Source: Bacteroidota bacterium
Lineage (GTDB): Bacteria > Bacteroidota > Bacteroidia > Chitinophagales > Chitinophagaceae
Assembly (NCBI GenBank): GCA_947452555.1
Contig: CANGDH010000006.1
Location: forward strand, 49,144 to 113,143
Reading direction: 5' to 3'
DNA: 64,000 bases
Shown: one piece after another, positions 18,459 to 27,640 of the stretch
Numbering within the stretch: the stretch's first letter is position 1
How the letters are laid out: every line of letters starts with the position of its first letter
Made by a program: the position numbers and the translations under genes
The notes under the pieces: model-generated
Told to the model about the DNA's origin: nothing
The model's input: the letters and a program-made list of their open reading frames with translations, nothing else
Databases searched by the model: none

Positions 18459-18902
18459 ATGAAAAGTCATATTGTTATTGCAGTTGATTTAAGTGAATCA
18501 ACTGCTTCTATTTTAAATGAAGCTTTTGTTTTTGCAAGTCATATGAATGCAAAAATTACATTAGTTTCTATTATTAGCATGTATGTTGATTACTTGCACT
18601 CTGATATGTCATTGTTGCCAACACAATGGGAAGACATTTATAATTCTCAGAAAGAGTTTGCGATGACTGAACTAAATAAAATCAAAGACGCTCATAAGGA
18701 ATTGGAGATTCATGTACATACTGCAATAGGCAACCCTAAATTTGATGTTATTGATTTCGCGACTGAAGTTAAAGCAGACTATATTGTAATGGGCACACAT
18801 GGCAGAACTGGATTATCTCATTTAGTTATCGGAAGTACCGCCGAATATATAATTAGACACTCCACTATACCAGTATTAATTATTCCACAAAAGACGAAAT
18901 AG
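18459..18902 (+). CDS. Universal stress protein, UspA family, single domain
   Basis: The 147-residue product has the UspA fold: IVIAVDLSES at the start and the ATP-binding signature GTHGRTGLSHLVIGSTAEYI near the end (GxxGx9GS/T pattern intact), then HSTIPVLIIP. Bacteroidota often have tandem-domain versions of about 280 residues; this is a single domain. It starts just after a strong inverted repeat and 57 nt after the receptor gene. Confidence 0.92.
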   Translation: MKSHIVIAVDLSESTASILNEAFVFASHMNAKITLVSIISMYVDYLHSDMSLLPTQWEDIYNSQKEFAMTELNKIKDAHKELEIHVHTAIGNPKFDVIDFATEVKADYIVMGTHGRTGLSHLVIGSTAEYIIRHSTIPVLIIPQKTK

Positions 18903-18943
18903 TATAACTTTGTCAGCCATAACACTTATTACAAATCAATAAC

Positions 18944-20197
18944 ATGGCAACGAATAAGAACTCTCTTTTATTAATACTAACTTTTTTCACTTTCACCTTA
19001 GGCTATTCCCAAGGTGTTGACAGCACCACTTTCAAGCATAAAAAAAATATTTTCACTTTAGCTTTTTACAAACAACCAGGCAAAGACTCTATGGTTGATT
19101 TTGTTGATGGAATATACCGCGTCTTTAAGATCAATAAGCAAAGAAGTCAAGACGAAAAATTAACGAAATCGCATTTTACTTTTGTACCTGCTGTAGAATA
19201 TAGCCTGGCTACGAAATTCGCTACTTCCTTAAATGCAAATATAATACTTCCGGGAAAGTTAGTGTCAGACAATCATTCAACCATTTCTACCGAAATAAAG
19301 TATACTCAAAATAAGCAAGTAATCAGCCAATTAGTGTCTAATATTTGGTTGAAAAATAATGAGTATAACTTAAATACAAACTGGTCATATTTGAAATATC
19401 CTCAAAAGGATTTCGGACTTGGATCAAATAGTGATTTGAAATTATTTGATATGTTGGACTATTCCTATATTAAAATGCACCAGTCTATTGTAAAAAGAAT
19501 TGCTCCAAATTTGTATTTTGGACCTGGATTAAATGTTGACTACCATTGGAACATTATTGATACTACTACTATTAATAAGCCATTAGTTGGATTCAAACAA
19601 TATGGTCTTACTAAGTCTTCCACAACTGTTGGACTACTTTTAAATTTGCTTTATGATACTCGCAAAAGCATTGTGAACCCCATACCCAATAGCACTTATA
19701 TTAATTTAGTATATAGAAATAACTTAGAATTCTTAGGGAGTGATCGCCCATCCCAAACATTGATGTTAGACATTCGAAAATACCTTCCATTCCCAAATAA
19801 AGACAGTAAAAATATTTTAGCATTTTGGAGTTACAATATGTTGAATCTTAAAGGAAATCTTCCTTATTTAGATTTACCTGCAACTGCATCAGATACATAT
19901 AGTAATACTGGACGTGGTTATATACAGGGGAGATTTAGAGGTGACAAACTATTATTCGCCGAGTCTGAGTATCGATTTGGCATTACCGAAAATGGTTTTA
20001 TTGGCGGAGTCGTATTTGCCAATATCCAAACTTTATCAGAACGCCAAGGAAAGAGTATACAAGGACTTATGTCTGGGTATGGTGCTGGTATAAGGGTCAA
20101 ATTGAACAAGCATTCTAATACTAATATTGCCTTGGACTACGGGTTTGGACAAGGTGGCAGTAGAGGTATTTTCATGAATTTAGGCGAAGTATTTTAA
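18944..20197 (+). CDS. BamA/TamA-type (D15-like) outer membrane barrel protein
   Basis: This 417-residue protein has a signal peptide (GYSQG). The C-terminal part looks like a surface-antigen D15 barrel: GLLLNLLYDTRKSIVNPIPNS, a repeated pattern of amphipathic strands, and GRGYIQGRFRGDKLLFAESEYRF, which matches the conserved RGR-containing strand region of the Omp85 family, ending in FMNLGEVF. There are no POTRA domains. TAACTTTG at 18905-18912 fits the -7 consensus and gives a leader of about 25 nt. Exact role unknown. Confidence 0.75.
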   Translation: MATNKNSLLLILTFFTFTLGYSQGVDSTTFKHKKNIFTLAFYKQPGKDSMVDFVDGIYRVFKINKQRSQDEKLTKSHFTFVPAVEYSLATKFATSLNANIILPGKLVSDNHSTISTEIKYTQNKQVISQLVSNIWLKNNEYNLNTNWSYLKYPQKDFGLGSNSDLKLFDMLDYSYIKMHQSIVKRIAPNLYFGPGLNVDYHWNIIDTTTINKPLVGFKQYGLTKSSTTVGLLLNLLYDTRKSIVNPIPNSTYINLVYRNNLEFLGSDRPSQTLMLDIRKYLPFPNKDSKNILAFWSYNMLNLKGNLPYLDLPATASDTYSNTGRGYIQGRFRGDKLLFAESEYRFGITENGFIGGVVFANIQTLSERQGKSIQGLMSGYGAGIRVKLNKHSNTNIALDYGFGQGGSRGIFMNLGEVF

Positions 20198-20312
20198 ACT
20201 AGGTAGTTATTTATTATATCTAAATTAATTGATTATCATAATATTAGATAATTAATGTGTATTATTTACACTATAAATGGGTTACTTATTATCATTTGGA
20301 GTATTAAATGAT

Positions 20313-20420
20313 ATGAAATCATCATTATACAAACGTTTTATGTTAAGATTCAGGAATTCCTTATTACAAAATTTAGGAACTGAGATACCTGTAAGATTGT
20401 GGAACAAAGGTCCTTTATAA
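20313..20420 (+). CDS. Possible small basic ORF (35 residues), unproven
   Basis: ATG at 20313 opens a 35-residue frame with many Arg/Lys (MKSSLYKRFMLRFRN at the start, VRLWNKGPL at the end). No family is recognised and no start signal is obvious. It may be a chance frame or a remnant of a lost gene in the nuo leader. Confidence 0.15.
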   Translation: MKSSLYKRFMLRFRNSLLQNLGTEIPVRLWNKGPL

Positions 20421-20530
20421 TCGTTCTACTTGTTCTCCCAATTTATTAATTTCAAAGCAATTTGGCTTAGCTTACTATTCAATTCAATGAAAAAAAGCTA
20501 GGCCATTTTACGTTTTTCCAATGAATTATT

Positions 20531-20548
20531 GAATGACATTGGTCATTC
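20531..20548. promoter_or_regulatory. Palindrome (7+4+7) upstream of nuoA, candidate operator
   Basis: GAATGACATTGGTCATTC is a perfect inverted repeat with a 4-nt centre, 122 nt upstream of the nuoA start. Its size suits a dimeric HTH regulator. No regulator is assigned. Confidence 0.35.
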
Positions 20549-20669
20549 TTATGAAATTGAAAAAATGAGTTAAATAATAAAGGATAAAATAAGATAAGAA
20601 TACATTCTATGTAATTACTATTATTCGTAATTTACTAAAGGATTTATTTTTACATCTTATCTAATATAT

Positions 20670-21020
20670 ATGGGAGCCATTTCCTTGATTGCATTACTTA
20701 TTGCAGCAATTGCCTTTTCGGCCGGTGGTATACTTGTAGGTAAAATATTTGTAAAAGGAAGTTCTAACCCACAAAAGGGACAAGCTTACGAATGTGGCAT
20801 ACCAACTAATACTTCGCCCTGGCATCAATTTAATGTTGGATACTATCTATATACATTATTATTTTTAGTTTTTGATGTGGAACTTGTATTTCTATATCCA
20901 TGGGCAGTGGTAGTAAAAAAAGTGGGAATGATAGCACTTTTTGAAATTCTTATTTTCATATTTATTTTATTCATGGGCTTTTTGTATGCTCATAAAAAGG
21001 GAGCTTTAAAATGGAATTAA
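20670..21020 (+). CDS. nuoA: NADH-quinone oxidoreductase subunit A
   Basis: This 116-residue membrane subunit of complex I has three hydrophobic helices and the family markers YECGIP and [15 protein letters not shown]. It is the first gene of a compact run nuoABCDHIJKLMN. Its end overlaps the nuoB start by 10 nt (ATGGAATTAA), which implies coupled translation. NuoA sits at the junction of arm and membrane near the quinone site. Confidence 0.96.
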   Translation: MGAISLIALLIAAIAFSAGGILVGKIFVKGSSNPQKGQAYECGIPTNTSPWHQFNVGYYLYTLLFLVFDVELVFLYPWAVVVKKVGMIALFEILIFIFILFMGFLYAHKKGALKWN

Positions 21021-21559
21021 AAGAAAACATAAAGGGAAATGAAAAATTTCCAGGAATCATACATGAAACACCAGGAGGCGGAATTGTGGTCAGCACATTT
21101 GATAGCGTTATCAATTGGGCTCGCAGTAACTCTTTATGGCCATTATCTTTTGCAACAAGTTGTTGCGGAATTGAGATGATGTCAACAGCAGCTGCTAAAT
21201 ACGATTTTTCTCGATTTGGTTTTGAAGTTGCCAGAGCTTCTCCACGTCAAGCAGATGTCATTATTATAGCAGGTACCATTGTCAATAAAATGGCGCCAGT
21301 ATTAAAGCGATTATATGATCAAATGGCGGATCCTAAATATGTTATAGCCATGGGAGCTTGTGCTATTAGTGGTGGACCATTCTTTTATAATACTTATTCT
21401 GTAGTTAAAGGCGCAGACCATATTATTCCAGTTGATGTTTATATACCGGGTTGCCCTCCTCGCCCTGAAGCATTATTACATGCTATGATTTCTTTACAAG
21501 AAAAAATAAAGATGGGGATGACAAGAGAACAAATAAGAACTGAGTTTAAAACACAATAA
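21011..21559 (+). CDS. nuoB: NADH-quinone oxidoreductase subunit B (cluster N2)
   Basis: The 182-residue product carries the N2 cluster ligands: SCCGIEMM (adjacent cysteines), a Cys in [10 protein letters not shown] and [10 protein letters not shown]. It binds the last iron-sulphur cluster that hands electrons to quinone. Length and motifs are normal, so the quinone-reducing end of this complex appears intact even though the NADH-oxidising module is absent from the locus. Confidence 0.97.
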   Translation: MELKENIKGNEKFPGIIHETPGGGIVVSTFDSVINWARSNSLWPLSFATSCCGIEMMSTAAAKYDFSRFGFEVARASPRQADVIIIAGTIVNKMAPVLKRLYDQMADPKYVIAMGACAISGGPFFYNTYSVVKGADHIIPVDVYIPGCPPRPEALLHAMISLQEKIKMGMTREQIRTEFKTQ

Positions 21560-21586
21560 TATTATAGCTGAATTTAAAAAAGCAAA

Positions 21587-22039
21587 ATGACGAACGAAGA
21601 AATTAAGGTATATATTAGCTCACATGCACCTAGCGTTAGTTATGATGAAACAGGGGAATGGCTAAACTTAACTATCGAAGCAGCAGAATGGAAAGATCTA
21701 GCTTTAGCCATAACAAGGAGCCCATTGAAAATGGATTATTTGTTTTGTTTGACATGCCTAGACTGGAAAACTCATTTAACCATGGTTTACCATCTTACCT
21801 CTACTACATATAGGCACAATATTGTTGTAAAAGCAAATCTTATATTAGATAAGCCACAGATAGAAACTGTTTCTGAAATTTGGAGAACAGCAGAATTTCA
21901 TGAAAGAGAAGTATTTGAAATGTTTGGAGTTCATTTCTTAAATCATCCAGATTTAAGAAAACTAATTCTTGAGGAGGATTTTAAAGGCTTCCCTCTAAGA
22001 AAAGATTTTGAAGATCCTATCAACATGATAAAATTATAA
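21587..22039 (+). CDS. nuoC: NADH-quinone oxidoreductase subunit C
   Basis: The 150-residue product ends with the family hallmark: ERE.FEMFGVHFLNHPDLRKLIL followed by FPLRKDF. It is a separate protein, not fused to NuoD as in Escherichia or Bacteroides. It lies 7 nt before nuoD and forms part of the connecting arm. Confidence 0.95.
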   Translation: MTNEEIKVYISSHAPSVSYDETGEWLNLTIEAAEWKDLALAITRSPLKMDYLFCLTCLDWKTHLTMVYHLTSTTYRHNIVVKANLILDKPQIETVSEIWRTAEFHEREVFEMFGVHFLNHPDLRKLILEEDFKGFPLRKDFEDPINMIKL

Positions 22040-22046
22040 TAGGGCC

Positions 22047-23183
22047 ATGTACAATCAAACTGAAATAATAAAAGATACAACAGAACTTGGCCCAGAAGGT
22101 GAACTAGTAGTAAACATGGGGCCACAACACCCGGCAACACATGGTGTTTTACATTTAGTTGTCACATTGAATGGAGAGACTATTAAAAAGATAGAGCCAC
22201 ATTTAGGGTATATCCATAGATCTATTGAAAAAATGTGTGAGAGCTTGACTTACCGTCAATTTATTTACGTTACAAGCAGAATGGACTATCTGTCTTCTCA
22301 TATTAATAATACTGCCTGTGCATTACTCGTTGAAAAAGGAATGCAAATAGAAGTACCAGAGCGAGCTCAATATGTTAGAACTATTTTAAATGAACTAACA
22401 AGAATTGCTTCACATGAATTATGGATTGGCGCAATGGCAATGGACCTTGGTGCTTTCACCCCCTTCTTTTACGCATTCCGAGAACGTGAGATGATAACAG
22501 ATATAATGGAAGACACATGTGGCGCAAGACTCACCATGAATTATATTGTACCAGGTGGATTGATGTATGATATTCATCCGGATTTTCAAAATAAAGTAAA
22601 AGCATTTATAAAGCAGTTTAAAGAAAAGGTTACAGAATATGAAGACTTAGTAACTAATAATGTCATCTTTCAAAGTAGAACTAAAGGAGTGGGTATTTTA
22701 AGTGCAGAAGATGCTATTTCATTTGGTTGTACTGGACCTGTAGCAAGAGCAAGTGGAGTAAGTTGTGATATTAGAAAGATAGCACCCTATGATGTATATG
22801 CGAAAGTTGAATTTGATGAAGTGATTGAGACTGCAGGTGATTCCTTTGCAAGATATATGGTAAGAATTAAAGAAATGAATCAGTCTATTCGCATTATTGA
22901 GCAATTAATAGATACCATTCCAGAAGGAGACTTTGTTGGAAAAACAAAAAATGTATTGAAATTACCTAAGGGCGAATTTTATCAAAGAGTAGAAACAGCG
23001 AGAGGTGATTTCGGTGTCTATATTGTAAGTGAAGGAGGCACCACACCATATCGTATTAAATTTAGATCACCGGGATTTTCTAACTTATCAGCATTAAGCC
23101 ATATGGCAGAAGGGAGTAAGATTGGAGACTTAATGGCAACTATGGGAACCTTAGATTTAGTCATACCAGATATTGATAGATAA
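22047..23183 (+). CDS. nuoD: NADH-quinone oxidoreductase subunit D (49-kDa subunit)
   Basis: The 378-residue subunit has the conserved NMGPQHPATHGVLH, HLGYIHR, YVTSRMDYLS and FRSPGFSNLSAL segments, the last near the quinone pocket. The next gene, nuoH, begins only 11 nt after its stop. In the usual order nuoE, nuoF and nuoG lie at exactly this point; here they are absent with no remnant. Confidence 0.97.
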   Translation: MYNQTEIIKDTTELGPEGELVVNMGPQHPATHGVLHLVVTLNGETIKKIEPHLGYIHRSIEKMCESLTYRQFIYVTSRMDYLSSHINNTACALLVEKGMQIEVPERAQYVRTILNELTRIASHELWIGAMAMDLGAFTPFFYAFREREMITDIMEDTCGARLTMNYIVPGGLMYDIHPDFQNKVKAFIKQFKEKVTEYEDLVTNNVIFQSRTKGVGILSAEDAISFGCTGPVARASGVSCDIRKIAPYDVYAKVEFDEVIETAGDSFARYMVRIKEMNQSIRIIEQLIDTIPEGDFVGKTKNVLKLPKGEFYQRVETARGDFGVYIVSEGGTTPYRIKFRSPGFSNLSALSHMAEGSKIGDLMATMGTLDLVIPDIDR

Positions 23184-23194
23184 AATATTTATAC

Positions 23195-24271
23195 ATGTTT
23201 AGTTTAGAAGGCATCACTACCGCAACACAGGATTGGTTATTAATCAAATTCAATCCTACCATCGCATTAGCAATTGAATGCGTGATTGTGATACTATTAT
23301 CCATTTCACTTTTTGCATTACTAGGATTGGTATTGGTATTAATGGAAAGAAAAGTGGCAGCGCGTATACAGATTCGTTTAGGGCCTAATCGTGTTGGACC
23401 AGGTGGTATTTTTCAAACAGCAGCAGATACATTGAAATTAGTAATGAAAGAAGGATTAACTCCAGACACTGCAGATAAATTTTTATTTAACCTAGCCCCT
23501 TTTGTTGTAATGATGGTTGCTATGTTATTGTTAGCTCCTATAGCATTTGCCAAAAATTTCCAAATATGGGATATTAATATTGGAGTACTATATATCTCAG
23601 CTATTTCCTCTTTATCCGTTATTGGAATTTTAATGGCTGGTTGGGCAAGTAATAATAAATACTCATTATTAGGTGCTATGAGAAGTGGCGCACAGATTGT
23701 TAGTTATGAATTATCAGCAGGATTTGCTGTATTAACCATTGTTGTTCTGACTGGTAGTTTACAAATTTCTGAAATTGTTGCTGCACAGGAAAATGGCTGG
23801 TGGTTATTTAAAGGTCATATTCCAGTTATTATCGCATTTGTATTATATATAATCGCTGTTACTGCAGAAACAAATCGTGCTCCTTTTGATTTAGCAGAAG
23901 CTGAATCGGAATTAACTGCAGGCTTCCATACTGAATACTCAGGAATGAAATTTGCATTATTTTTTCTTGCAGAGTATATTAATATTTTTATTGTTTGTGC
24001 AATTGGCGCTACCCTTTTCTTAGGTGGATGGATGCCATTTCATATGGGGAATTGGGAAAGTTTTAATCATATAATGGATTATATCCCTTCATCAATTTGG
24101 TTTATGGGAAAAACATTCTTTTTAATTTTTTTGATTATGTGGTTTAGATGGACATTTCCAAGACTTCGTGTTGACCAATTATTAAACTTAGAATGGAAAT
24201 ATTTATTACCGATAAGCTTATTCAATCTTTTATTAGTAACAATTATCGCCATTATGGGCTGGCATTTTTAA
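23195..24271 (+). CDS. nuoH: NADH-quinone oxidoreductase subunit H
   Basis: The 358-residue membrane subunit has about eight helices and the signatures LMERKVAARIQIRLGPNRVGP, TAETNRAPFDLAEAESELTAGFHTEYSG and WFRWTFPRLRVDQL. NuoH forms much of the quinone chamber roof. Sequence and length are normal. Confidence 0.97.
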   Translation: MFSLEGITTATQDWLLIKFNPTIALAIECVIVILLSISLFALLGLVLVLMERKVAARIQIRLGPNRVGPGGIFQTAADTLKLVMKEGLTPDTADKFLFNLAPFVVMMVAMLLLAPIAFAKNFQIWDINIGVLYISAISSLSVIGILMAGWASNNKYSLLGAMRSGAQIVSYELSAGFAVLTIVVLTGSLQISEIVAAQENGWWLFKGHIPVIIAFVLYIIAVTAETNRAPFDLAEAESELTAGFHTEYSGMKFALFFLAEYINIFIVCAIGATLFLGGWMPFHMGNWESFNHIMDYIPSSIWFMGKTFFLIFLIMWFRWTFPRLRVDQLLNLEWKYLLPISLFNLLLVTIIAIMGWHF

Positions 24272-24290
24272 AACCAAATGAATTAGCAGC

Positions 24291-24767
24291 ATGTTTTTGA
24301 AAGACTATATATATGATGTTTATAATGGAGTCCGTTCTCTTTTAAAAGGGATGCGAAAAACTGGCTATTATTTTACACATTCAAAAGAAATTATCACGGA
24401 GCAATACCCTGACAATCGAGCTACTTTAAAATTAGCTGACCGATTTAAAGGAGAAGTTATTATGCCACATGACGACAATAACGAGCATGCCTGCACTGGA
24501 TGCACTGCCTGTGAAATAGCTTGCCCTAATGGAACTATTAAAGTTGTTACAAAGTCCGAATTCAATGCTGAAGGCAAAAAGAAAAAAGCAGTCGATGCAT
24601 TAGTGTATCGACTAGAACTATGCACTATGTGTAATTTATGTGTAGTAGCCTGTCCAAGTGATGCTATTAAAATGGCTCCTAATTTCGAGCATAGCGTTTT
24701 TGATAGAACTAAGTTGACTAAAATATTAAATAAACCAGGATCTAAAATTAGGGAGGGTATTGAATAA
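24291..24767 (+). CDS. nuoI: NADH-quinone oxidoreductase subunit I (two 4Fe-4S clusters)
   Basis: This 158-residue protein has two complete ferredoxin motifs: CTGCTACEIACPNG and CTMCNLCVVACPSDA. In complexes without NuoEFG this ferredoxin-like subunit lies near the exposed end of the arm and is the natural entry point for electrons from ferredoxin or flavodoxin (known for related complexes, inferred here). The last base overlaps the nuoJ start codon. Confidence 0.96.
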   Translation: MFLKDYIYDVYNGVRSLLKGMRKTGYYFTHSKEIITEQYPDNRATLKLADRFKGEVIMPHDDNNEHACTGCTACEIACPNGTIKVVTKSEFNAEGKKKKAVDALVYRLELCTMCNLCVVACPSDAIKMAPNFEHSVFDRTKLTKILNKPGSKIREGIE

Positions 24768-25339
24768 TGAATATATCAGCAATCATATTTTATGCGATCT
24801 CTGCACTCATACTAGGCGCAGGAATCCTTGCCGTAACCTCAGTTAAAATATTTCGTTCGGCAATTTGGCTATTATTTTCTTTAGTTGGAATAGCTGCATT
24901 ATACTTTTGGATGCAGGTAGAATTTATAGCTGCAATACAAATTGTAGTATACGTAGGCGGCATTGTAGTCTTGATCATCTTCTCTATTTTCCTGACACAA
25001 CATTCAGGAAAAGAAATGCCTAATCCGCCTAAAAGTAAAATGATATTTTCTGCTTTAGCCTCCCTATTTGGAATAGCATTTACTTATAATTTAATTTATC
25101 GTTACGATGCTTTTGCAATGAACTCATCAAAACCATTTAATACAAGTATGAATGAAATAGGAACTCAAATGTTAAGCACTACTAATTATGGCTATATACT
25201 ACCTTTTGAATTGGTGAGTATGCTTTTGTTAGCTGCCATGGTTGGATGTATCGTCATTGCCATGAGACCTTCTACCAATCCAATTTCTTCAGCAACTATA
25301 ACGTTAACAGGATCTGAAATCTTAAATACTAAAGATTAA
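24767..25339 (+). CDS. nuoJ: NADH-quinone oxidoreductase subunit J
   Basis: This 190-residue membrane protein has five helices and the typical NuoJ segment AAIQIVVYVGGIVVLIIFSIFL. It follows nuoI with a one-base overlap and precedes nuoK. Part of the proton-pumping membrane arm. Confidence 0.94.
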   Translation: MNISAIIFYAISALILGAGILAVTSVKIFRSAIWLLFSLVGIAALYFWMQVEFIAAIQIVVYVGGIVVLIIFSIFLTQHSGKEMPNPPKSKMIFSALASLFGIAFTYNLIYRYDAFAMNSSKPFNTSMNEIGTQMLSTTNYGYILPFELVSMLLLAAMVGCIVIAMRPSTNPISSATITLTGSEILNTKD

Positions 25340-25358
25340 ATAATTAAAGAATAGCTAT

Positions 25359-25673
25359 ATGCAAGAAATAACTTTAAACCAGATCCTATTTGTTAGTACT
25401 ACCTTATTTTTCATAGGCATGTATGGTTTGTTCACTAGAAGAAATTTAATTACCATGCTAATGTCAATTGAATTAATGCTAAACAGTGTTAATATCAATT
25501 TTGTAGCTTTTAATAAATACTTATACCCGGAAAAATTGGATGGCTTATTTTTTACCTTATTCATTATTACTATTGCAGCAGCAGAAGCCGCTGTTGCTAT
25601 TGCCATAATCATTAATTTATATCGTAGTCATAACTCCATTGACGTAGACGATGCTACCGAAATGAAATACTAA
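25359..25673 (+). CDS. nuoK: NADH-quinone oxidoreductase subunit K
   Basis: The 104-residue, three-helix subunit has the family core RRNLITMLMSIELMLNSVNINFVAF, including the buried Glu used in proton transfer, and a second Glu in TIAAAEAAVAIAIII. Normal length, 5 nt before nuoL. Confidence 0.96.
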   Translation: MQEITLNQILFVSTTLFFIGMYGLFTRRNLITMLMSIELMLNSVNINFVAFNKYLYPEKLDGLFFTLFIITIAAAEAAVAIAIIINLYRSHNSIDVDDATEMKY

Positions 25674-25678
25674 TAACT

Positions 25679-27631
25679 ATGTCAAACTACTTATATATAC
25701 TTTGGATTCCCTTACTACCCTTGTTAAGCTTTGTGATCTTAGGCTTATTCGGGCGTAAATACTTTTCTAAAATTTCTGGTATAATGGGGACAGCTACCTT
25801 ATTCATTGCTACCCTAGTTTCCTTTATTGCCGCTAATCAATACTTCTTTGTAGACGGAAAAGTAAATGGAGTGTATCAAAAAATTATCGCTTTTAAATAT
25901 ACTTGGCTCGATTTTAGTCCTAATTTATCTATTGACCTTGGATTTATTATAGACCCTATTTCCGTGATGATGCTAGTGGTGGTTACCTCCGTTTCGTTAA
26001 TGGTTCATGTATTTAGCTTAGGTTATATGAAAGGAGAAGAACGCTTTGCTACTTACTATTCATTTCTTTCTTTATTTACCTTCTCTATGCTTGGATTAGT
26101 ATTATCAGCTAATATTTTTCAAGTTTATATGTTTTGGGAATTAGTAGGTGTTTCAAGTTTTTTATTAATTAGTTATTATTTTGATAGACCCTCTGCAGTA
26201 ACTGCTGCAAAAAAAGCATTTATTGTTACTCGATTTGCTGACCTAGGTTTTCTAATAGGAATTTTAATATTAGGATACTATGGAGGAACATTAGATATTG
26301 GATTATTAATTGACCGTTTAACGGCTACTCAATCCACTCCATTTATTAGTATTACAAGCGCAAGTTTTTTAGGTGCAAGTATGCTCACTTGGAGCTTGAC
26401 ATTAGTATTTATTGGAGGTGCTGGCAAATCTGCCATGTTCCCATTACATATATGGTTGCCTGATGCAATGGAAGGACCTACCCCTGTTTCTGCTTTAATA
26501 CATGCTGCTACCATGGTAGTCGCAGGTGTCTATTTAGTTGCAAGACTCTTCCCTATCTTTTCTATGGATGAATCTGCATTAAAAATCGTAACCTATGTGG
26601 GGGGATTTTCTGCATTGTTCGCCGCAGTAATTGCTTGTACTCAAACAGACATTAAACGTGTTTTAGCATACTCAACTATGTCTCAGATTGGTTATATGAT
26701 GTTTGCATTAGGCATTTCTAAAAATGGGGGTGAAAATGGACTTGGTTATATGGCTTCCATGTTCCACTTATTTACACATGCTTTCTTTAAAAGTTTACTA
26801 TTCTTAGGTGCCGGTTCAGTAATTCATATGGTACATAGTAATGAAATCAAAGACATGGGAGGTTTAAGGAAGGTAATGCCTATTACACATATTACATTTC
26901 TAATTGCTTGTTTAGCCATTGCAGGCATCCCTCCATTTGCAGGATTTTTTAGTAAGGAAGAAATTTTAATGGCAGCTTTCCACTCTAATAAATTAATATA
27001 TGGTGTTGCGTTATTTACTGCAGCATTGACTGCATTTTATATGTTTCGATTATATTTCTCCATTTTTTGGAATAAAGAAGCAACTATACATTCAAATAAC
27101 TTAACTGATAAAGATCATAGTCATGGTGAAGGACCATGGATAATGAAATTACCACTACTTATATTAGCAGCGTGTGCAGTAGGCGTAGGTTTTATTCCAT
27201 TTTCAAAATTTGTAAGTTCCGACGGTGCTGCATTTGAAACGCATACAGATTTACTATTTTCAATAACGCCAGTAACTATTACTATTATTGCAATACTAAT
27301 AGCAGCTAATTTATACAAAAAGCAAAATGTAAAGTCTGATAAAATAGTAAATGCAGTTGGCGGATTTTATACCGCTGCATATAAAAAGTTTTATATAGAC
27401 GAACTATACATTTTTATCACTAAAAAAATAATCTTCCCATACATAGGACAACCAATTGCTTGGGCTGACAAAAATATTATTGACGGCTTTATGCTTTTGT
27501 TAGCAAAAATCACTTCGTATATATCGGTATCAATTAAAGGACTACAATCAGGAAAAGTACAAAATTATGCACTCTATTTTTTTGGCGGAGTATTGGCCTT
27601 GTCTGTATTGTTTATTTATATCTGGAAATAA
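25679..27631 (+). CDS. nuoL: NADH-quinone oxidoreductase subunit L (antiporter-like)
   Basis: The 650-residue product is an antiporter-like subunit with FWELVGVSSFLLISY, GAGKSAMFPLHIWLPDAMEGPTPVSALIHAATMV split over adjacent helices, and QTDIKRVLAYSTMSQIGYM. The long C-terminal amphipathic helix extension found in NuoL appears present (about residues 520-650). Distal proton channel of the membrane arm. Confidence 0.97.
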   Translation: MSNYLYILWIPLLPLLSFVILGLFGRKYFSKISGIMGTATLFIATLVSFIAANQYFFVDGKVNGVYQKIIAFKYTWLDFSPNLSIDLGFIIDPISVMMLVVVTSVSLMVHVFSLGYMKGEERFATYYSFLSLFTFSMLGLVLSANIFQVYMFWELVGVSSFLLISYYFDRPSAVTAAKKAFIVTRFADLGFLIGILILGYYGGTLDIGLLIDRLTATQSTPFISITSASFLGASMLTWSLTLVFIGGAGKSAMFPLHIWLPDAMEGPTPVSALIHAATMVVAGVYLVARLFPIFSMDESALKIVTYVGGFSALFAAVIACTQTDIKRVLAYSTMSQIGYMMFALGISKNGGENGLGYMASMFHLFTHAFFKSLLFLGAGSVIHMVHSNEIKDMGGLRKVMPITHITFLIACLAIAGIPPFAGFFSKEEILMAAFHSNKLIYGVALFTAALTAFYMFRLYFSIFWNKEATIHSNNLTDKDHSHGEGPWIMKLPLLILAACAVGVGFIPFSKFVSSDGAAFETHTDLLFSITPVTITIIAILIAANLYKKQNVKSDKIVNAVGGFYTAAYKKFYIDELYIFITKKIIFPYIGQPIAWADKNIIDGFMLLLAKITSYISVSIKGLQSGKVQNYALYFFGGVLALSVLFIYIWK

Positions 27632-27640
27632 AATATTATT

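Larger units (their letters stand above)
20198..20669. other. 472-nt gene-free leader region upstream of the nuo operon
   Basis: This AT-rich stretch holds no convincing long gene. Seen in it: an imperfect 10-bp inverted repeat (20228-20237 with 20247-20256, 9/10 match); GAATGAC-attg-GTCATTC, a perfect 7+4+7 palindrome at 20531-20548; and a 35-codon open frame at 20313-20420. It likely carries the nuo promoter and control sites, but no full -33/-7 pair could be picked with confidence. Confidence 0.55.

Noticed and set aside
23184..23194. Possibility that nuoE, nuoF and nuoG are present but missed
   Set aside because: Only 11 nt separate nuoD and nuoH and no flavin- or NADH-binding subunit sequence is seen in any frame elsewhere in the window.
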